Assembly: GCA_963649145.1 (NCBI GenBank)
Contig: CAVJGI010000011.1
Coordinates: forward strand, 1 to 35,755
From: SVKR01 sp963649145
GTDB lineage: Bacteria; Bacillota; Clostridia; Oscillospirales; Oscillospiraceae
DNA: 35,755 bases
Direction of reading: 5' to 3'
Shown here: positions 15,982 to 23,412 of the stretch, one piece after another
How positions within the stretch are numbered: the first letter of the stretch is position 1
Layout of the letters: every line of letters starts with the position of its first letter
The notes under the pieces: generated by a model
Told to the model about the DNA's origin: nothing
What the model saw: the letters and a program-made list of their open reading frames with translations, nothing else
Databases searched by the model: none
Made by a program: the position numbers and the translations under genes

Positions 15982-16010
15982 TTGACTTTCCCGCGCGGAT
16001 AAACTATAAT
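15982..16010 (+). promoter_or_regulatory. Promoter of tRNA-Ser
   Basis: TTGACT (15982-15987), 17 bp, TATAAT (16005-16010), the best promoter in the window, about 45 bases upstream of the mature tRNA end. Confidence 0.9.
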
Positions 16011-16054
16011 ATCCAAGCTGACAACTTTATATCGGAGTTTGTTCGAGCAGCTAT

Positions 16055-16147
16055 GGAGAAGTCGCGTAGCCCGGTCGAGCGCGCACGATTGGAAATCGTG
16101 TAACGGTCAAAAGCCGTTCGAGGGTTCGAATCCCTCCTTCTCCGCCA
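16055..16147 (+). tRNA. tRNA-Ser(GGA)
   Basis: The acceptor arm GGAGAAG (16055-16061) pairs with CTTCTCC (16137-16143), then G and an encoded CCA (16145-16147). The anticodon stem CACGA/TCGTG encloses TTGGAAA with anticodon GGA at 16091-16093. The T arm carries GGGTTCGAATCCC, and the long variable arm (AACGGTC...GCCGTT region) is typical of serine tRNAs. It reads UCC and UCU codons. Confidence 0.97.
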
Positions 16148-16235
16148 AAAACCCTGTAATCGTTTGCCTTAACAGCGATAAGAAACTAATTTACTTATCG
16201 ACTGTTAGCTGACGGTTTCCGGGGTGCATACGGAC

Positions 16236-16277
16236 AAAGCCCGTCTGATTTCTAACAGGAAGTCAGACGGGCTTTTT
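16236..16277 (+). terminator. Terminator after tRNA-Ser
   Basis: AAAGCCCGTCTGA (16236-16248) pairs perfectly with TCAGACGGGCTTT (16263-16275) and runs into TTTTT. Between it and the tRNA lies a weaker inverted repeat, GATAAG...CTTATC. Confidence 0.85.
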
Positions 16278-16309
16278 GCTTTTGTTACATGAATTATGGA
16301 GGATACACC

Positions 16310-16555
16310 ATGAAAACCTTAATATCTTGCGGCTACAATATGGATAACTGCTGTGTGGAACTGAAGTTCTGTGACGGCAGCAGGATTTCCATTGACACCG
16401 TCGCCGTTGAGAACGAGATTGCCGACAACCGTTTTGACAGAGCTGAGCTGGACTGGCTGATCTACAACAAGCCGCTGGAATATGCCGACCTTGTACTGAC
16501 CGGTGGTATTGAAGAATACTGCAAAGGCTTTCCCGAACACAGCCTTGAGGACTGA
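16310..16555 (+). CDS. DUF6061 family protein
   Basis: An 81-residue soluble protein, MKTLISCGYNMDNCCVELKF, continuing with AVENEIADNRFDRAELDWL and YADLVLTGG. I recognise it as the DUF6061 type, small proteins frequent on Firmicute integrative elements and without a known function. It has three cysteines and no membrane segment. The ATG at 16310 is preceded by TGGAGGATA; an earlier in-frame ATG lacks a ribosome site. It has its own terminator at 16569 and stands between tRNA-Ser and the convergent XRE gene. Confidence 0.75.
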   Translation: MKTLISCGYNMDNCCVELKFCDGSRISIDTVAVENEIADNRFDRAELDWLIYNKPLEYADLVLTGGIEEYCKGFPEHSLED

Positions 16556-16568
16556 ACTGTAAAGCATG

Positions 16569-16613
16569 GAGACCATACCTGCCCCAATGTAGGGTTGGGT
16601 ATGGTCTCTTTTT
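16569..16613 (+). terminator. Terminator of the DUF6061 gene
   Basis: GAGACCATACC (16569-16579) pairs with GGTATGGTCTC (16598-16608), followed by five T. Confidence 0.85.
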
Positions 16614-16652
16614 GCATATCAAGGGGTCATTGAAACGGTGACGCCCTTCGCC

Positions 16653-17492
16653 TTATTTCCGTTTCTTTTTGCCCTTCTTGTACGGGCTTGCCTTTCCCCG
16701 TTGGCTGATGGGGCTGTTCATGTGTTTGGACAGCTTGAGTATTTCAATCAGCGTGACGAACTGCTCTTTTGAGAGCCTGTCATAGTCAATGCAGAAGGCG
16801 GCAAGGAACGAACGGGCTTTCTTTTCCTCGGAGCTGCCCTCGAAATGAACGGCTTTTTCCAGCCGTTCCTGCACAGCAGCCACAGACAACTCATCGTCAG
16901 CCGTCAGCGCATCGGTCTTGTGTTCCTCCCGAATGTCCGACAGGATAGCGTTCAAGTCGTTGGCTACAAGGTGTCCGAAATATTCTTCCTCCTGTATCTG
17001 CGCCGCTTGCAGCGTATGGAGATAGAGATCGTCGCTGTTCTCCCCATGCTCCATCAGAATCATTTTCCGGGTGGCTTCCAGAATGGTGTTCATGTCCTTA
17101 ATGCGCATATCTGCGATCCGATCCACATAAATCTCCGCATCCAGCATGAGCCGCCGAAAGTCCTTGTGGCAGATCAGCTCCGACAGCAGCCGGTGATTGA
17201 ACTTGCCCGTTCTCAACACTTCGATTGCATTGTCACCCAAATGCAGAGCGTCCAGCTCTGTGTTTGGGTGATTTTTGTTTTCTGTCCGGCACAGCAGATA
17301 GTCCGTGGACACGCCCAGCTTGTCTGCCAGCTTTGCAATGGCAAATGCGCTGATATCCTTATATTCTCCACTTTCATACTTGCCGATGGCTGAACTGGAA
17401 AGCTCCGTCAGCTCAGCAAGCTGTTCCAGTGTTAAGTGCTTCTCCACCCGCAAATCCTTGATTCGCTCCGAGGTATCTATTTTGACCTGCAT
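16653..17492 (-). CDS. XRE-family helix-turn-helix regulator of an integrative element
   Basis: A 279-residue protein. Residues 8-72 form a Cro/CI-type HTH: RIKDLRVEKHLTLEQLAEL, SSSAIGKYESGEYKD, then IAKLADKLGVSTDYLL. The remaining ~200 residues are helical and unassigned, ending in a lysine-rich tail (KKGKKKRK). Regulators of this size and layout occur at the ends of clostridial conjugative elements. The start at 17492 has GGGAGG upstream. It faces the DUF6061 gene convergently. Composition is more AT-rich than the host genes. Its target is not visible. Confidence 0.8.
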   Translation of the reverse strand: MQVKIDTSERIKDLRVEKHLTLEQLAELTELSSSAIGKYESGEYKDISAFAIAKLADKLGVSTDYLLCRTENKNHPNTELDALHLGDNAIEVLRTGKFNHRLLSELICHKDFRRLMLDAEIYVDRIADMRIKDMNTILEATRKMILMEHGENSDDLYLHTLQAAQIQEEEYFGHLVANDLNAILSDIREEHKTDALTADDELSVAAVQERLEKAVHFEGSSEEKKARSFLAAFCIDYDRLSKEQFVTLIEILKLSKHMNSPISQRGKASPYKKGKKKRK

Positions 17493-17827
17493 AACATCCT
17501 CCCTTCGTTTCCTATCCTTCCTGTCCCCATCCATAAGCGTGGAAATCGGCGCATTTCAGCGTGTTTTCCTACCTCTTGGATATACGGGAGAGGGCGTGTT
17601 TTTTCGCTACAATGTTCCTGTAACCACACCTGATCCTTGAAAATTTCATGACCGTCCGAACGGGATATGTTCCCCGGCGAAGTGACGCATTCAGCGCACC
17701 AAAGGGAACAAAACGCCGGGAGAGTACCTCCGGGCAGGAACGGCGTTCGGGTAGAGCGGCAAAATCGAATGTAAAAATCAAAGCAAGTGAAATGGGCGAA
17801 AATCTTTGCTCTGCTGTGCCGCTGCCC
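17493..17827. other. Unassigned stretch within the mobile remnant
   Basis: No gene is supported. A minus-strand frame open across 17569-17790 has some protein-like composition (PERRSCPEVLSRRFVPFG), but it has no start codon in a convincing place and runs antisense into the GNAT fragment. AACGCCG (17710-17716) and CGGCGTT (17740-17746) form an inverted repeat. Confidence 0.5.
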
Positions 17828-18100
17828 ATCAGCAACATCTGCGTGTTTGACGATGCGGCGCGCGGCAAAGGCGTCGGGACGGCGCTGATGGACGCCGTAG
17901 AGCGCGCGGCGGCGGACTCCGGCGCGCGGATGATCGTTCTGGAGACCCAGTCCTGCAACGAAAACGCGATCGCGTTTTACCGGAAGCGCGGCTTCGAGAT
18001 CATCGGCTTCGACCTCTACGCTTACTCCAACACCGACCCGGAGCGCCGCGAGGTGCGGATCGAGATGGGCAAAAAACTCCCGGACGGCGGGGCGGTGTGA
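17828..18100 (+). pseudogene. GNAT acetyltransferase, C-terminal half only
   Basis: From ISNICVFDDAARGKGVGTAL onward the frame reads the acetyl-CoA-binding motif (R-G-K-G-V-G) and the rest of a GNAT domain: LETQSCNENAIAFYRKRGFE and GFDLYAYSNTD, ending at a stop at 18098. The first ~80 residues of a normal GNAT protein, including strands 1-3, are missing; upstream is AT-richer foreign sequence in the same open frame without family resemblance. The gene was probably cut by insertion and decay of the element. The GC-rich codon use of the fragment matches the host. Confidence 0.8.
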
Positions 18101-18111
18101 GCACAGATGAG

Positions 18112-18152
18112 GCAAAATTTCGGTTGATATTTGCGCAGAATTTTGCTATACT
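18112..18152 (+). promoter_or_regulatory. Promoter and candidate operator of the toxin-antitoxin operon
   Basis: TTGATA (18124-18129), 17 bp, TATACT (18147-18152). The perfect inverted repeat GCAAAATT (18112-18119) and AATTTTGC (18139-18146) flanks the -35 box and abuts the -10 box, a fitting site for autorepression by the antitoxin. Confidence 0.75.
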
Positions 18153-18184
18153 AAAGTCGAAATGACCACAAGGAGGGAACCGCA

Positions 18185-18457
18185 ATGCCGAATATCCGCC
18201 CGATCTCGGACCTGCGCAGCAGCGCCAACGAGATCTCCGATTTCTGCCGTCAGACGCATGAGCCCGTTTATATCACGCGGAACGGAACGGGAGACATGGT
18301 GGTCCTCAGCATGGAGGAATATGAACGCCGGCAGGCGCTGATCGAGCTCTACGGAAAGCTGGCGGCAGCCGAGCAGGAGATCGGCGCAGGCGCCGCGGGG
18401 GAGGATTTTCTCACCCTCGCGAGGTCGCTGCGGGAGAAGGTGCATGGGAACCTATAA
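18185..18457 (+). CDS. Phd/YefM-family antitoxin
   Basis: A 90-residue protein. Its first half is the Phd/YefM DNA-binding fold: IRPISDLRSSANEISDFC, EPVYITRNGTGDMVVLSMEE, then YERRQALIELYGKL. The C-terminal part, from about 55, is the usual disordered toxin-binding tail. A strong ribosome site (AGGAGGG) precedes ATG 18185. It overlaps the toxin gene by 14 bases, so the two are translationally coupled. It should neutralise the toxin and repress the shared promoter. Confidence 0.9.
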   Translation: MPNIRPISDLRSSANEISDFCRQTHEPVYITRNGTGDMVVLSMEEYERRQALIELYGKLAAAEQEIGAGAAGEDFLTLARSLREKVHGNL

Positions 18458-18746
18458 GATCCGGATCTTCCCGACCGCGAAGCAGGATCTGGAGGACGTT
18501 GTGGCATATCTGAACACGCTCTCCCCCGACGCGGCGCTGCGCTGCTATGACCAGCTCGTCGGCGAGATCGCCGCACTGTCCGAGATGCCGGAACGCTGGC
18601 CGCGGCCGAAGGACCTTGCGCTCGCTGCCAAGGGCTACCGCTGCCTGCTCGTGAAAAACTATCTGGTGTTCTACGTCGTCGACGGAGACACGGTCCAGAT
18701 CCGCAGGATCCTGTATGCGCGGAGAGACTACCGCTCGCTGCTGTAA
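18444..18746 (+). CDS. ParE/RelE-superfamily toxin
   Basis: A 100-residue toxin. YKIRIFPTAKQDLEDVVAYL, MPERWPRPKD, YRCLLVKNYLVFYVVDGD and VQIRRILYARRDYRSLL match the RelE/ParE fold from the N-terminal helices to the last strand with its terminal R-R-D-Y. Members either poison gyrase (ParE) or cut mRNA on ribosomes (RelE); sequence alone does not decide which. It is the second gene of the operon and both genes appear intact. Confidence 0.9.
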   Translation: MGTYKIRIFPTAKQDLEDVVAYLNTLSPDAALRCYDQLVGEIAALSEMPERWPRPKDLALAAKGYRCLLVKNYLVFYVVDGDTVQIRRILYARRDYRSLL

Positions 18747-18758
18747 GGCACCCCCGCC

Positions 18759-18787
18759 TTGCAATGCGCCGCGGCGGGTGGTATAAT
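18759..18787 (+). promoter_or_regulatory. Promoter upstream of the methyltransferase leader
   Basis: TTGCAA (18759-18764), 17 bp, TATAAT (18782-18787). Transcription would start near 18794, only a few bases before the terminator hairpin at 18797. Confidence 0.75.
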
Positions 18788-18796
18788 GAAAAACGA

Positions 18797-18820
18797 AACG
18801 CCGCCTTCCGCGGCGTTTTT
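18797..18820 (+). terminator. Promoter-proximal terminator or attenuator
   Basis: AACGCCGC (18797-18804), five-base loop, GCGGCGTT (18810-18817), then T. It ends the toxin operon and, lying at the first bases of the next transcript, may also attenuate the methyltransferase gene. A second hairpin, CGGTTAG/CTAACCG, follows at 18830-18849. Confidence 0.75.
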
Positions 18821-18891
18821 GCGGAAACGCGGTTAGACGAAGCTAACCGGCAAAAACATTTTGAGTTTAAATAGAAAGGAACGGTGAGCCG

Positions 18892-19491
18892 ATGTTCTGG
18901 GACAAGGTGGCTTGGGCGTATGATCTTTTCGCGAACGTGCTGAACCGGAAAGCGGACAGGGCGCTCTGCGCCGCGGTGGAGGGGCTGGTCGGACCGGAGG
19001 ACGCGGTGCTGGAGTGCGCCTGCGGCACGGGGCTGCTGACGGCGGTGCTCGCGCCGCGCTGCCGCAGCATAGTGGCGACGGACTTTTCCGAAAAAATGCT
19101 GGCGCGGGCGGAGAAAAAGTGCGCTGAGTTAGGAAACGTGCGCTTTGAGAAGGCGGACATTCTGCGCCTCCCCTATCCGGACGCGCAGTTCGACGCGGTC
19201 GTCGCCGCGAACGTCATCCACCTGCTTGACGAGCCGCTCCGCGCGCTGGCGGAGCTCCGGCGCGTCTGCCGCCCCGGTGGTCGGCTCATCATCCCGACCT
19301 ATATGAACCGCACCGAAAAAGGCGGCAGCAACCGCGTCACCGGCGTCATCAACAAAGCCGGCGCAGACTTCAAGCGCGCGTTCACCCCGGAGAGCTACCG
19401 CCGGTTTCTGACCGACGCGGGCTTTGAAAATGTAACGCTGACCCTCTGCGAAGGCCGCGTCCCCTGCGCCGTCGCGGTGATCGGACTGTAA
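18892..19491 (+). CDS. Class I SAM-dependent methyltransferase
   Basis: A 199-residue protein of the UbiE/Methyltransf_11 type. Motif I is VLECACGTGLLT, motif II contains IVATDFSEKMLARAE, then DILRLPYPDAQFDAVVAANV (motif IV region) and LRRVCRPGGRLIIPTY. Such enzymes methylate small molecules, lipids or quinones; the substrate cannot be told. AAAGGA precedes the ATG at a slightly long distance. It is a single gene with its own promoter and terminator, and a leader of about 100 bases with two hairpins. Confidence 0.88.
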   Translation: MFWDKVAWAYDLFANVLNRKADRALCAAVEGLVGPEDAVLECACGTGLLTAVLAPRCRSIVATDFSEKMLARAEKKCAELGNVRFEKADILRLPYPDAQFDAVVAANVIHLLDEPLRALAELRRVCRPGGRLIIPTYMNRTEKGGSNRVTGVINKAGADFKRAFTPESYRRFLTDAGFENVTLTLCEGRVPCAVAVIGL

Positions 19492-19507
19492 ACCAAAGAG
19501 CATCTCT

Positions 19508-19546
19508 CCCCCTGCACCGCGAAACGCGGTGCAGGGGGATTTTTTT
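19508..19546 (+). terminator. Terminator after the methyltransferase
   Basis: CCCCCTGCACCGCG (19508-19521), loop AAA, CGCGGTGCAGGGGG (19525-19538), then A and seven T. Confidence 0.93.
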
Positions 19547-19619
19547 GCCCCCGACGGCGGAAAAAGACAAATTCCTCCACATAATCGCCGAGTTTCTCCA
19601 ATTTTCAAACGCCGGTTTT

Positions 19620-19677
19620 GGTGATAAAGTATAAATCACCAAGAGGGACGCCGCGGCGCTTGGCGCCGCGGCGCCCC
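19620..19677 (+). promoter_or_regulatory. Inverted repeat and leader hairpin before the importer operon
   Basis: GGTGAT (19620-19625) and ATCACC (19635-19640) flank AAAGTATAA, which contains a TATAAA that could be a -10 box; this looks like an operator, though no clear -35 is visible. Then GCCGCGGCGC-ttg-GCGCCGCGGC (19650-19672) forms a very stable stem just before the AGGAGG ribosome site at about 19689; it may stabilise the message or hinder translation. Confidence 0.5.
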
Positions 19678-19701
19678 AAGAAAAATCAGGAGGACGAGAA
19701 A

Positions 19702-21375
19702 ATGAAACTGCTCAAGCGCGCACTTCCCCTGCTCCTTGCGTTTGCCATGCTCTTTGCACTGGCTGCCTGCGGTCAGTCTGGCGGCACGGAGCCGAAAAAC
19801 AGCGACGCCCCGGCTGCGGACACGCCGAACATCGGGTCCCTCGGCGGCGACAATCAGGAGCACGACGTCAGCGAATCCGTCATCGCAGAGTCCCTGACCT
19901 ACGGTCTTCGCAACACCGGCTGGGACCTCGCGCCGTGGAAAAACAACGGCAGCTCCGGCAACACCATCTACACCCAGCTTTACGCCACGCTGATGGCGAA
20001 CCCCAAGTTCGGCACCGCGCTCGCGGACATGCAGTATGACATGGCGGAGAGCTACACCATCTCCGACGACGGGCTCCACGCCACCGTCAAGCTGAAGGAT
20101 TATATCCGCGACTCCAAGGGCAACGCCATCGGTGCCGATGACGTCGTGTTCTCTTACAAGACCGCGCCCAACGTCGCCGGTGCTTACGCCAACATCGGCG
20201 TTTACGTCGACGAGATCAAGGCGACCGACGACCTGACCGTGGAGATCACCGTCTCCTCCGCCGCCCCCGGCGTCTGGGAGTATGTTCTGTCCCACTGCCC
20301 GGTCGTGAACAAGGCTTGGTACGAGGGCGCGACCGACGAGCAGCGCTCCGGCGACCCGGCGACGACCGGCGCTTACAAGGTCAAGGAGAACATCCCCGGC
20401 ACGAGCGTGACGCTCGAAGCCGTCGAGGACTTCTGGCAGAAGGACGGCGACCGCACTGTTTATGAAGTCGCCACCGCGAAGATCATCAAGTGCGTCGGCA
20501 TCTCCGAGGACGCCATGCGCGTCATCGCGCTGGAAAACGGCGAGCTGGACCTCGCGTGGATCGAAAACACCAGCATCAAGACCTTCGCCGACAGCGGCGA
20601 GTTCGAGCTCTTTGACTTCTACATGACGAACCCGACCACCTTCGTGTTCAACTGCGCCGAGGGCAGCATCTTCCACGACAACGCCGATCTGCGTCAGGCA
20701 GTGCTGCACGCCATCGACTTTGAGCAGGTTCGCATCGCCGCCTCCGGCGACTTCGGCTTCCAAGGCCACGACGTCGCCCCCGCCGTCTGCGGCGACTATC
20801 AGTCCGCTTGGAACGACGCGCCTTACTATGACTACGATCTCGACGTCGCGAAGGAGTATCTCCAGAAGGCGGGCTACGACGAGAAGAGCGGCCTCAGCTT
20901 CCACTTTATGTGCAAGACCATGGGTCCCCAGAAGGCTGCCGTCGCCGTCGTGCAGAGCTGCCTGCGCAACATCGGCATCGAGGTCATTATCGACTCTTAC
21001 GATCAGGCGCTGTTCGACACCTATTATCTTGAGCCGGACCAGTGGGATATGTGCTGGCACAGCGGCAACATGGCGACCGGCTTCGTCACCGAGGCTTGGA
21101 ACTGGTACTACGGCACCAAGACCGCGCGCGGCAGCGTCGGCTTCGTGCAGGACGAGACGCTCCAGAGCCTCCTCAACGCGGCGATGGAGAAGAACGATGT
21201 CGAATCCCTGAGCGCCTTCCATGACTACGCCGTGGAGCAGGCTTACGCCGTCAACGCCTTCAACGAGCAGGCGTATCTCGTCGGCCGCAAGGGTATCGTC
21301 GGCGTCCAGTTCAACATCGAGGGTCCCGCCCTGAACGGCTGCATCTTCACCGAGGACTACGTCCCCGCCAAGTAA
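19702..21375 (+). CDS. Peptide-type ABC transporter substrate-binding lipoprotein (SBP family 5)
   Basis: A 557-residue lipoprotein. The signal peptide MKLLKRALPLLLAFAMLFAL leads to the lipobox LAAC with lipidated C23, then a Ser/Pro/Ala linker. The mature part has the family 5 signatures: DGLHATVKLKD, GNAIGADDVVFSYKT, the segment around SGDPATTGAYKVKE, and LRQAVLHAIDFEQV. Members bind di- or oligopeptides, nickel or opines outside the membrane and deliver them to the permeases encoded next. AGGAGG precedes ATG 19702; an earlier in-frame start would bury the signal peptide. It is the first gene of a five-gene importer operon. Confidence 0.95.
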   Translation: MKLLKRALPLLLAFAMLFALAACGQSGGTEPKNSDAPAADTPNIGSLGGDNQEHDVSESVIAESLTYGLRNTGWDLAPWKNNGSSGNTIYTQLYATLMANPKFGTALADMQYDMAESYTISDDGLHATVKLKDYIRDSKGNAIGADDVVFSYKTAPNVAGAYANIGVYVDEIKATDDLTVEITVSSAAPGVWEYVLSHCPVVNKAWYEGATDEQRSGDPATTGAYKVKENIPGTSVTLEAVEDFWQKDGDRTVYEVATAKIIKCVGISEDAMRVIALENGELDLAWIENTSIKTFADSGEFELFDFYMTNPTTFVFNCAEGSIFHDNADLRQAVLHAIDFEQVRIAASGDFGFQGHDVAPAVCGDYQSAWNDAPYYDYDLDVAKEYLQKAGYDEKSGLSFHFMCKTMGPQKAAVAVVQSCLRNIGIEVIIDSYDQALFDTYYLEPDQWDMCWHSGNMATGFVTEAWNWYYGTKTARGSVGFVQDETLQSLLNAAMEKNDVESLSAFHDYAVEQAYAVNAFNEQAYLVGRKGIVGVQFNIEGPALNGCIFTEDYVPAK

Positions 21376-21410
21376 AGAAAAAACACCCATCTCATCTCTC
21401 TTTTTACCCC

Positions 21411-21447
21411 TTCCGCACCCGGACCGTTTTTCGATCCGGGTGCGGAA
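21411..21447. other. Intercistronic hairpin between binding protein and permease genes
   Basis: TTCCGCACCCGGA (21411-21423) pairs with TCCGGGTGCGGAA (21435-21447). On the plus strand no T-run follows, so partial termination or 3'-end protection of the binding-protein message is likelier than full termination; this would let the lipoprotein outnumber the permeases. Confidence 0.7.
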
Positions 21448-21556
21448 AAACGGCGAAAAGGGGGACCGCGTCGGATCCCGGACGGAAGCGCATCTTGGGA
21501 AAAAGGCGCCCTTCCGCCCGGCATCCGGAACCGGCGGAAAGAAGGAGGAAATCGGA

Positions 21557-22522
21557 ATGGTCAAATACATCATAAAGCGGCTGCTGATGATGATCCCCAT
21601 CATCCTCGCGGTCACGGTCATCATCTTTACGCTGATGAACTTCGTCCCCGGCGACCCCGCCACGATCCAAGCGAGCGGTCAGGTGCTCACGGAGGAGCAG
21701 CTCGACGCCATCCGCGAGAGCATGGGACTCAATCAGCCCTTTCTCACCCGGCTTTTCAATTACATCAAAAATGTGTTCCTGCACCTCGACTTCGGTCTTT
21801 CCTACACGAACGGGAGCCCGGTCGGTCCGGAGCTGCTGACGCGCTTCTGGACAACGTTCCGCATCGCGGTCATCGGCATGGTGCTGATGATTCTGATCGG
21901 CGTGCCGCTCGGCATCCGCTCGGCGGTCAAGGCGAACACGATCGAGGACCGCGTTTCCATGTTCGTGACGCTCATCGGCAACTCCATGCCGCTTTTCTGG
22001 CTCGCGCTGATGCTCGTGCTGCTGTTTTCGCTGAAGCTGAAATGGCTGCCGAGTTACGGCTCGGATAACTGGAAATGCTTCATCCTGCCCTGCGTCTGCG
22101 TGGCGCTGGAGGGCGTGGCGGGCATTGCGCGCCAGACGCGGTCGAGCATGCTGGAGGTCATCCGCTCCGACTATATCACGACGGCGTGGAGCAAGGGTCT
22201 GCCGGAGCGCAAGGTCATCTTCGGTCACGCACTCGCGAACGCGCTCATCCCCATCATCACCGTCATCGGCAGTCAGTTCGGCCGTCTCATCGGCGGCGTC
22301 GTCGTGGTGGAGACGATCTTCTCCATCCGCGGCCTCAGCGTCTATCTGCTCAACGGCATCAACAGCCGCGACTACCCGGTCGTTACGGGCAGCCTGATCG
22401 TCATCGCCTTCCTGTTTTCCATGGTCATGCTCATCGCGGATCTGGTCTACACCTTCATCGACCCGCGCATCAAGGCGAAATATGTCAAAGTAAGGAGGAG
22501 CCATGACAGCAATGGAGACTAA
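21557..22522 (+). CDS. Peptide-type ABC transporter permease (DppB/OppB-like)
   Basis: A 321-residue membrane protein with about six hydrophobic segments. It starts with YIIKRLLMMIPIILAVTVII and FTLMNFVPGDPA, the standard DppB/OppB N terminus with the extracellular P-G-D-P. The EAA-type loop (SDYITTAWSKGLPERKV, then FGHALANALIPI) contacts the ATPase. GGAGGAAA precedes ATG 21557. Its last 20 bases overlap the second permease gene, so translation is coupled. Confidence 0.95.
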   Translation: MVKYIIKRLLMMIPIILAVTVIIFTLMNFVPGDPATIQASGQVLTEEQLDAIRESMGLNQPFLTRLFNYIKNVFLHLDFGLSYTNGSPVGPELLTRFWTTFRIAVIGMVLMILIGVPLGIRSAVKANTIEDRVSMFVTLIGNSMPLFWLALMLVLLFSLKLKWLPSYGSDNWKCFILPCVCVALEGVAGIARQTRSSMLEVIRSDYITTAWSKGLPERKVIFGHALANALIPIITVIGSQFGRLIGGVVVVETIFSIRGLSVYLLNGINSRDYPVVTGSLIVIAFLFSMVMLIADLVYTFIDPRIKAKYVKVRRSHDSNGD

Positions 22523-23390
22523 AAAAGACCGCATCGACCTGAGCAAAAAGCCCGGCTCGCTGCCCTATATCTGGAAGCGCATCTCGCGCAACAGCGGAGC
22601 CATGATCGGGCTTGCGCTGCTCTGCGCCATCATCGTGCTCTGCCTGCTCTCCCCGGTCATCATGAAATATGACTACGCCGCCGTCGACATGCGCAACCGC
22701 TTCGCGACGCCGAGCGGCGAGCACTGGTTCGGCTGCGACGAGCTCGGACGCGACATTATGTCCCGCATCTTTTACGGCGCGCGCTACACGCTCTCCATCG
22801 GCGTCGGCGCGGTGCTCATCGCCTCCATCTCCGGCATTTTCATCGGCGCGATCGCCGGTTACTTCGGCGGAACGCTCGACGCCGTGCTGATGCGTGTGCT
22901 GGACGTGCTCCAGTCCTTCCCCGGCCTCGTGAGCGCCATCGCCGTCGCCACCGTGCTCGGCACCGGTCTCGGCAACAGCATTCTCGCCATCGGCATCTCG
23001 TTTATGCCGCCCTTCGCGCGGCTGATGCGCGCCAACATCCTCCAGATCCGCGACAGCGAATATATCGAGGCGGCGACCATCATGCGCTGCTCCACGGGCC
23101 GCATCATCATGCGCCACCTCGTGCCGAACGCCATCTCCCCGATCATCGTGCAGATCTCCATGTCCATCGCGCAGGCGGCGCTGACCGCCTCCACGCTGAG
23201 CTTCCTCGGTCTCGGCGTCAAGGAACCGACCCCGGAGTGGGGCAGCATGATCGCCTCCGCGCGCAGCTTCATCCGCGAGAGCCCTCACATGGTCATCATC
23301 CCCGGTATTTTCATCATGATCACCCTCCTCAGCCTGAACCTTCTGGGCGACGCCATCCGCGACGCGCTGGACCCGCGGCTGAAGGACTGA
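22503..23390 (+). CDS. Peptide-type ABC transporter permease (DppC/OppC-like)
   Basis: A 295-residue membrane protein. The cytoplasmic N terminus precedes the first membrane span (MIGLALLCAIIVLCLLSPVI); then WFGCDELGRDIMSRIFYGAR, the DppC/OppC signature after that span, and the EAA loop YIEAATIMRCSTGRIIMRHL. The C-terminal DALDPRLKD is also typical. It pairs with the preceding permease to form the channel. A GGAGGA site within the upstream gene serves the ATG. Confidence 0.95.
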   Translation: MTAMETKKDRIDLSKKPGSLPYIWKRISRNSGAMIGLALLCAIIVLCLLSPVIMKYDYAAVDMRNRFATPSGEHWFGCDELGRDIMSRIFYGARYTLSIGVGAVLIASISGIFIGAIAGYFGGTLDAVLMRVLDVLQSFPGLVSAIAVATVLGTGLGNSILAIGISFMPPFARLMRANILQIRDSEYIEAATIMRCSTGRIIMRHLVPNAISPIIVQISMSIAQAALTASTLSFLGLGVKEPTPEWGSMIASARSFIRESPHMVIIPGIFIMITLLSLNLLGDAIRDALDPRLKD

Positions 23391-23412
23391 GAAAGGAGAG
23401 AAAAAGCACACT

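Larger units (their letters stand above)
16148..17827. mobile_element. Remnant of an integrative element beside tRNA-Ser
   Basis: From the tRNA 3' end to about 17827 base composition and codon use are visibly more AT-rich than the flanks. The two genes inside (DUF6061 and an XRE regulator) belong to families found on clostridial integrative conjugative elements. Directly after it a GNAT gene begins in mid-protein. No integrase, relaxase or conjugation gene remains, and I find no second copy of the tRNA end to mark the far attachment site, so both edges are inferred. Confidence 0.55.

Noticed and set aside
16125..17830. A duplicated tRNA-Ser 3' end as the far attachment site of the element.
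   Set aside because: I found no second copy of the T-arm or acceptor sequence between 16148 and 18100, so an attachment pair cannot be claimed.
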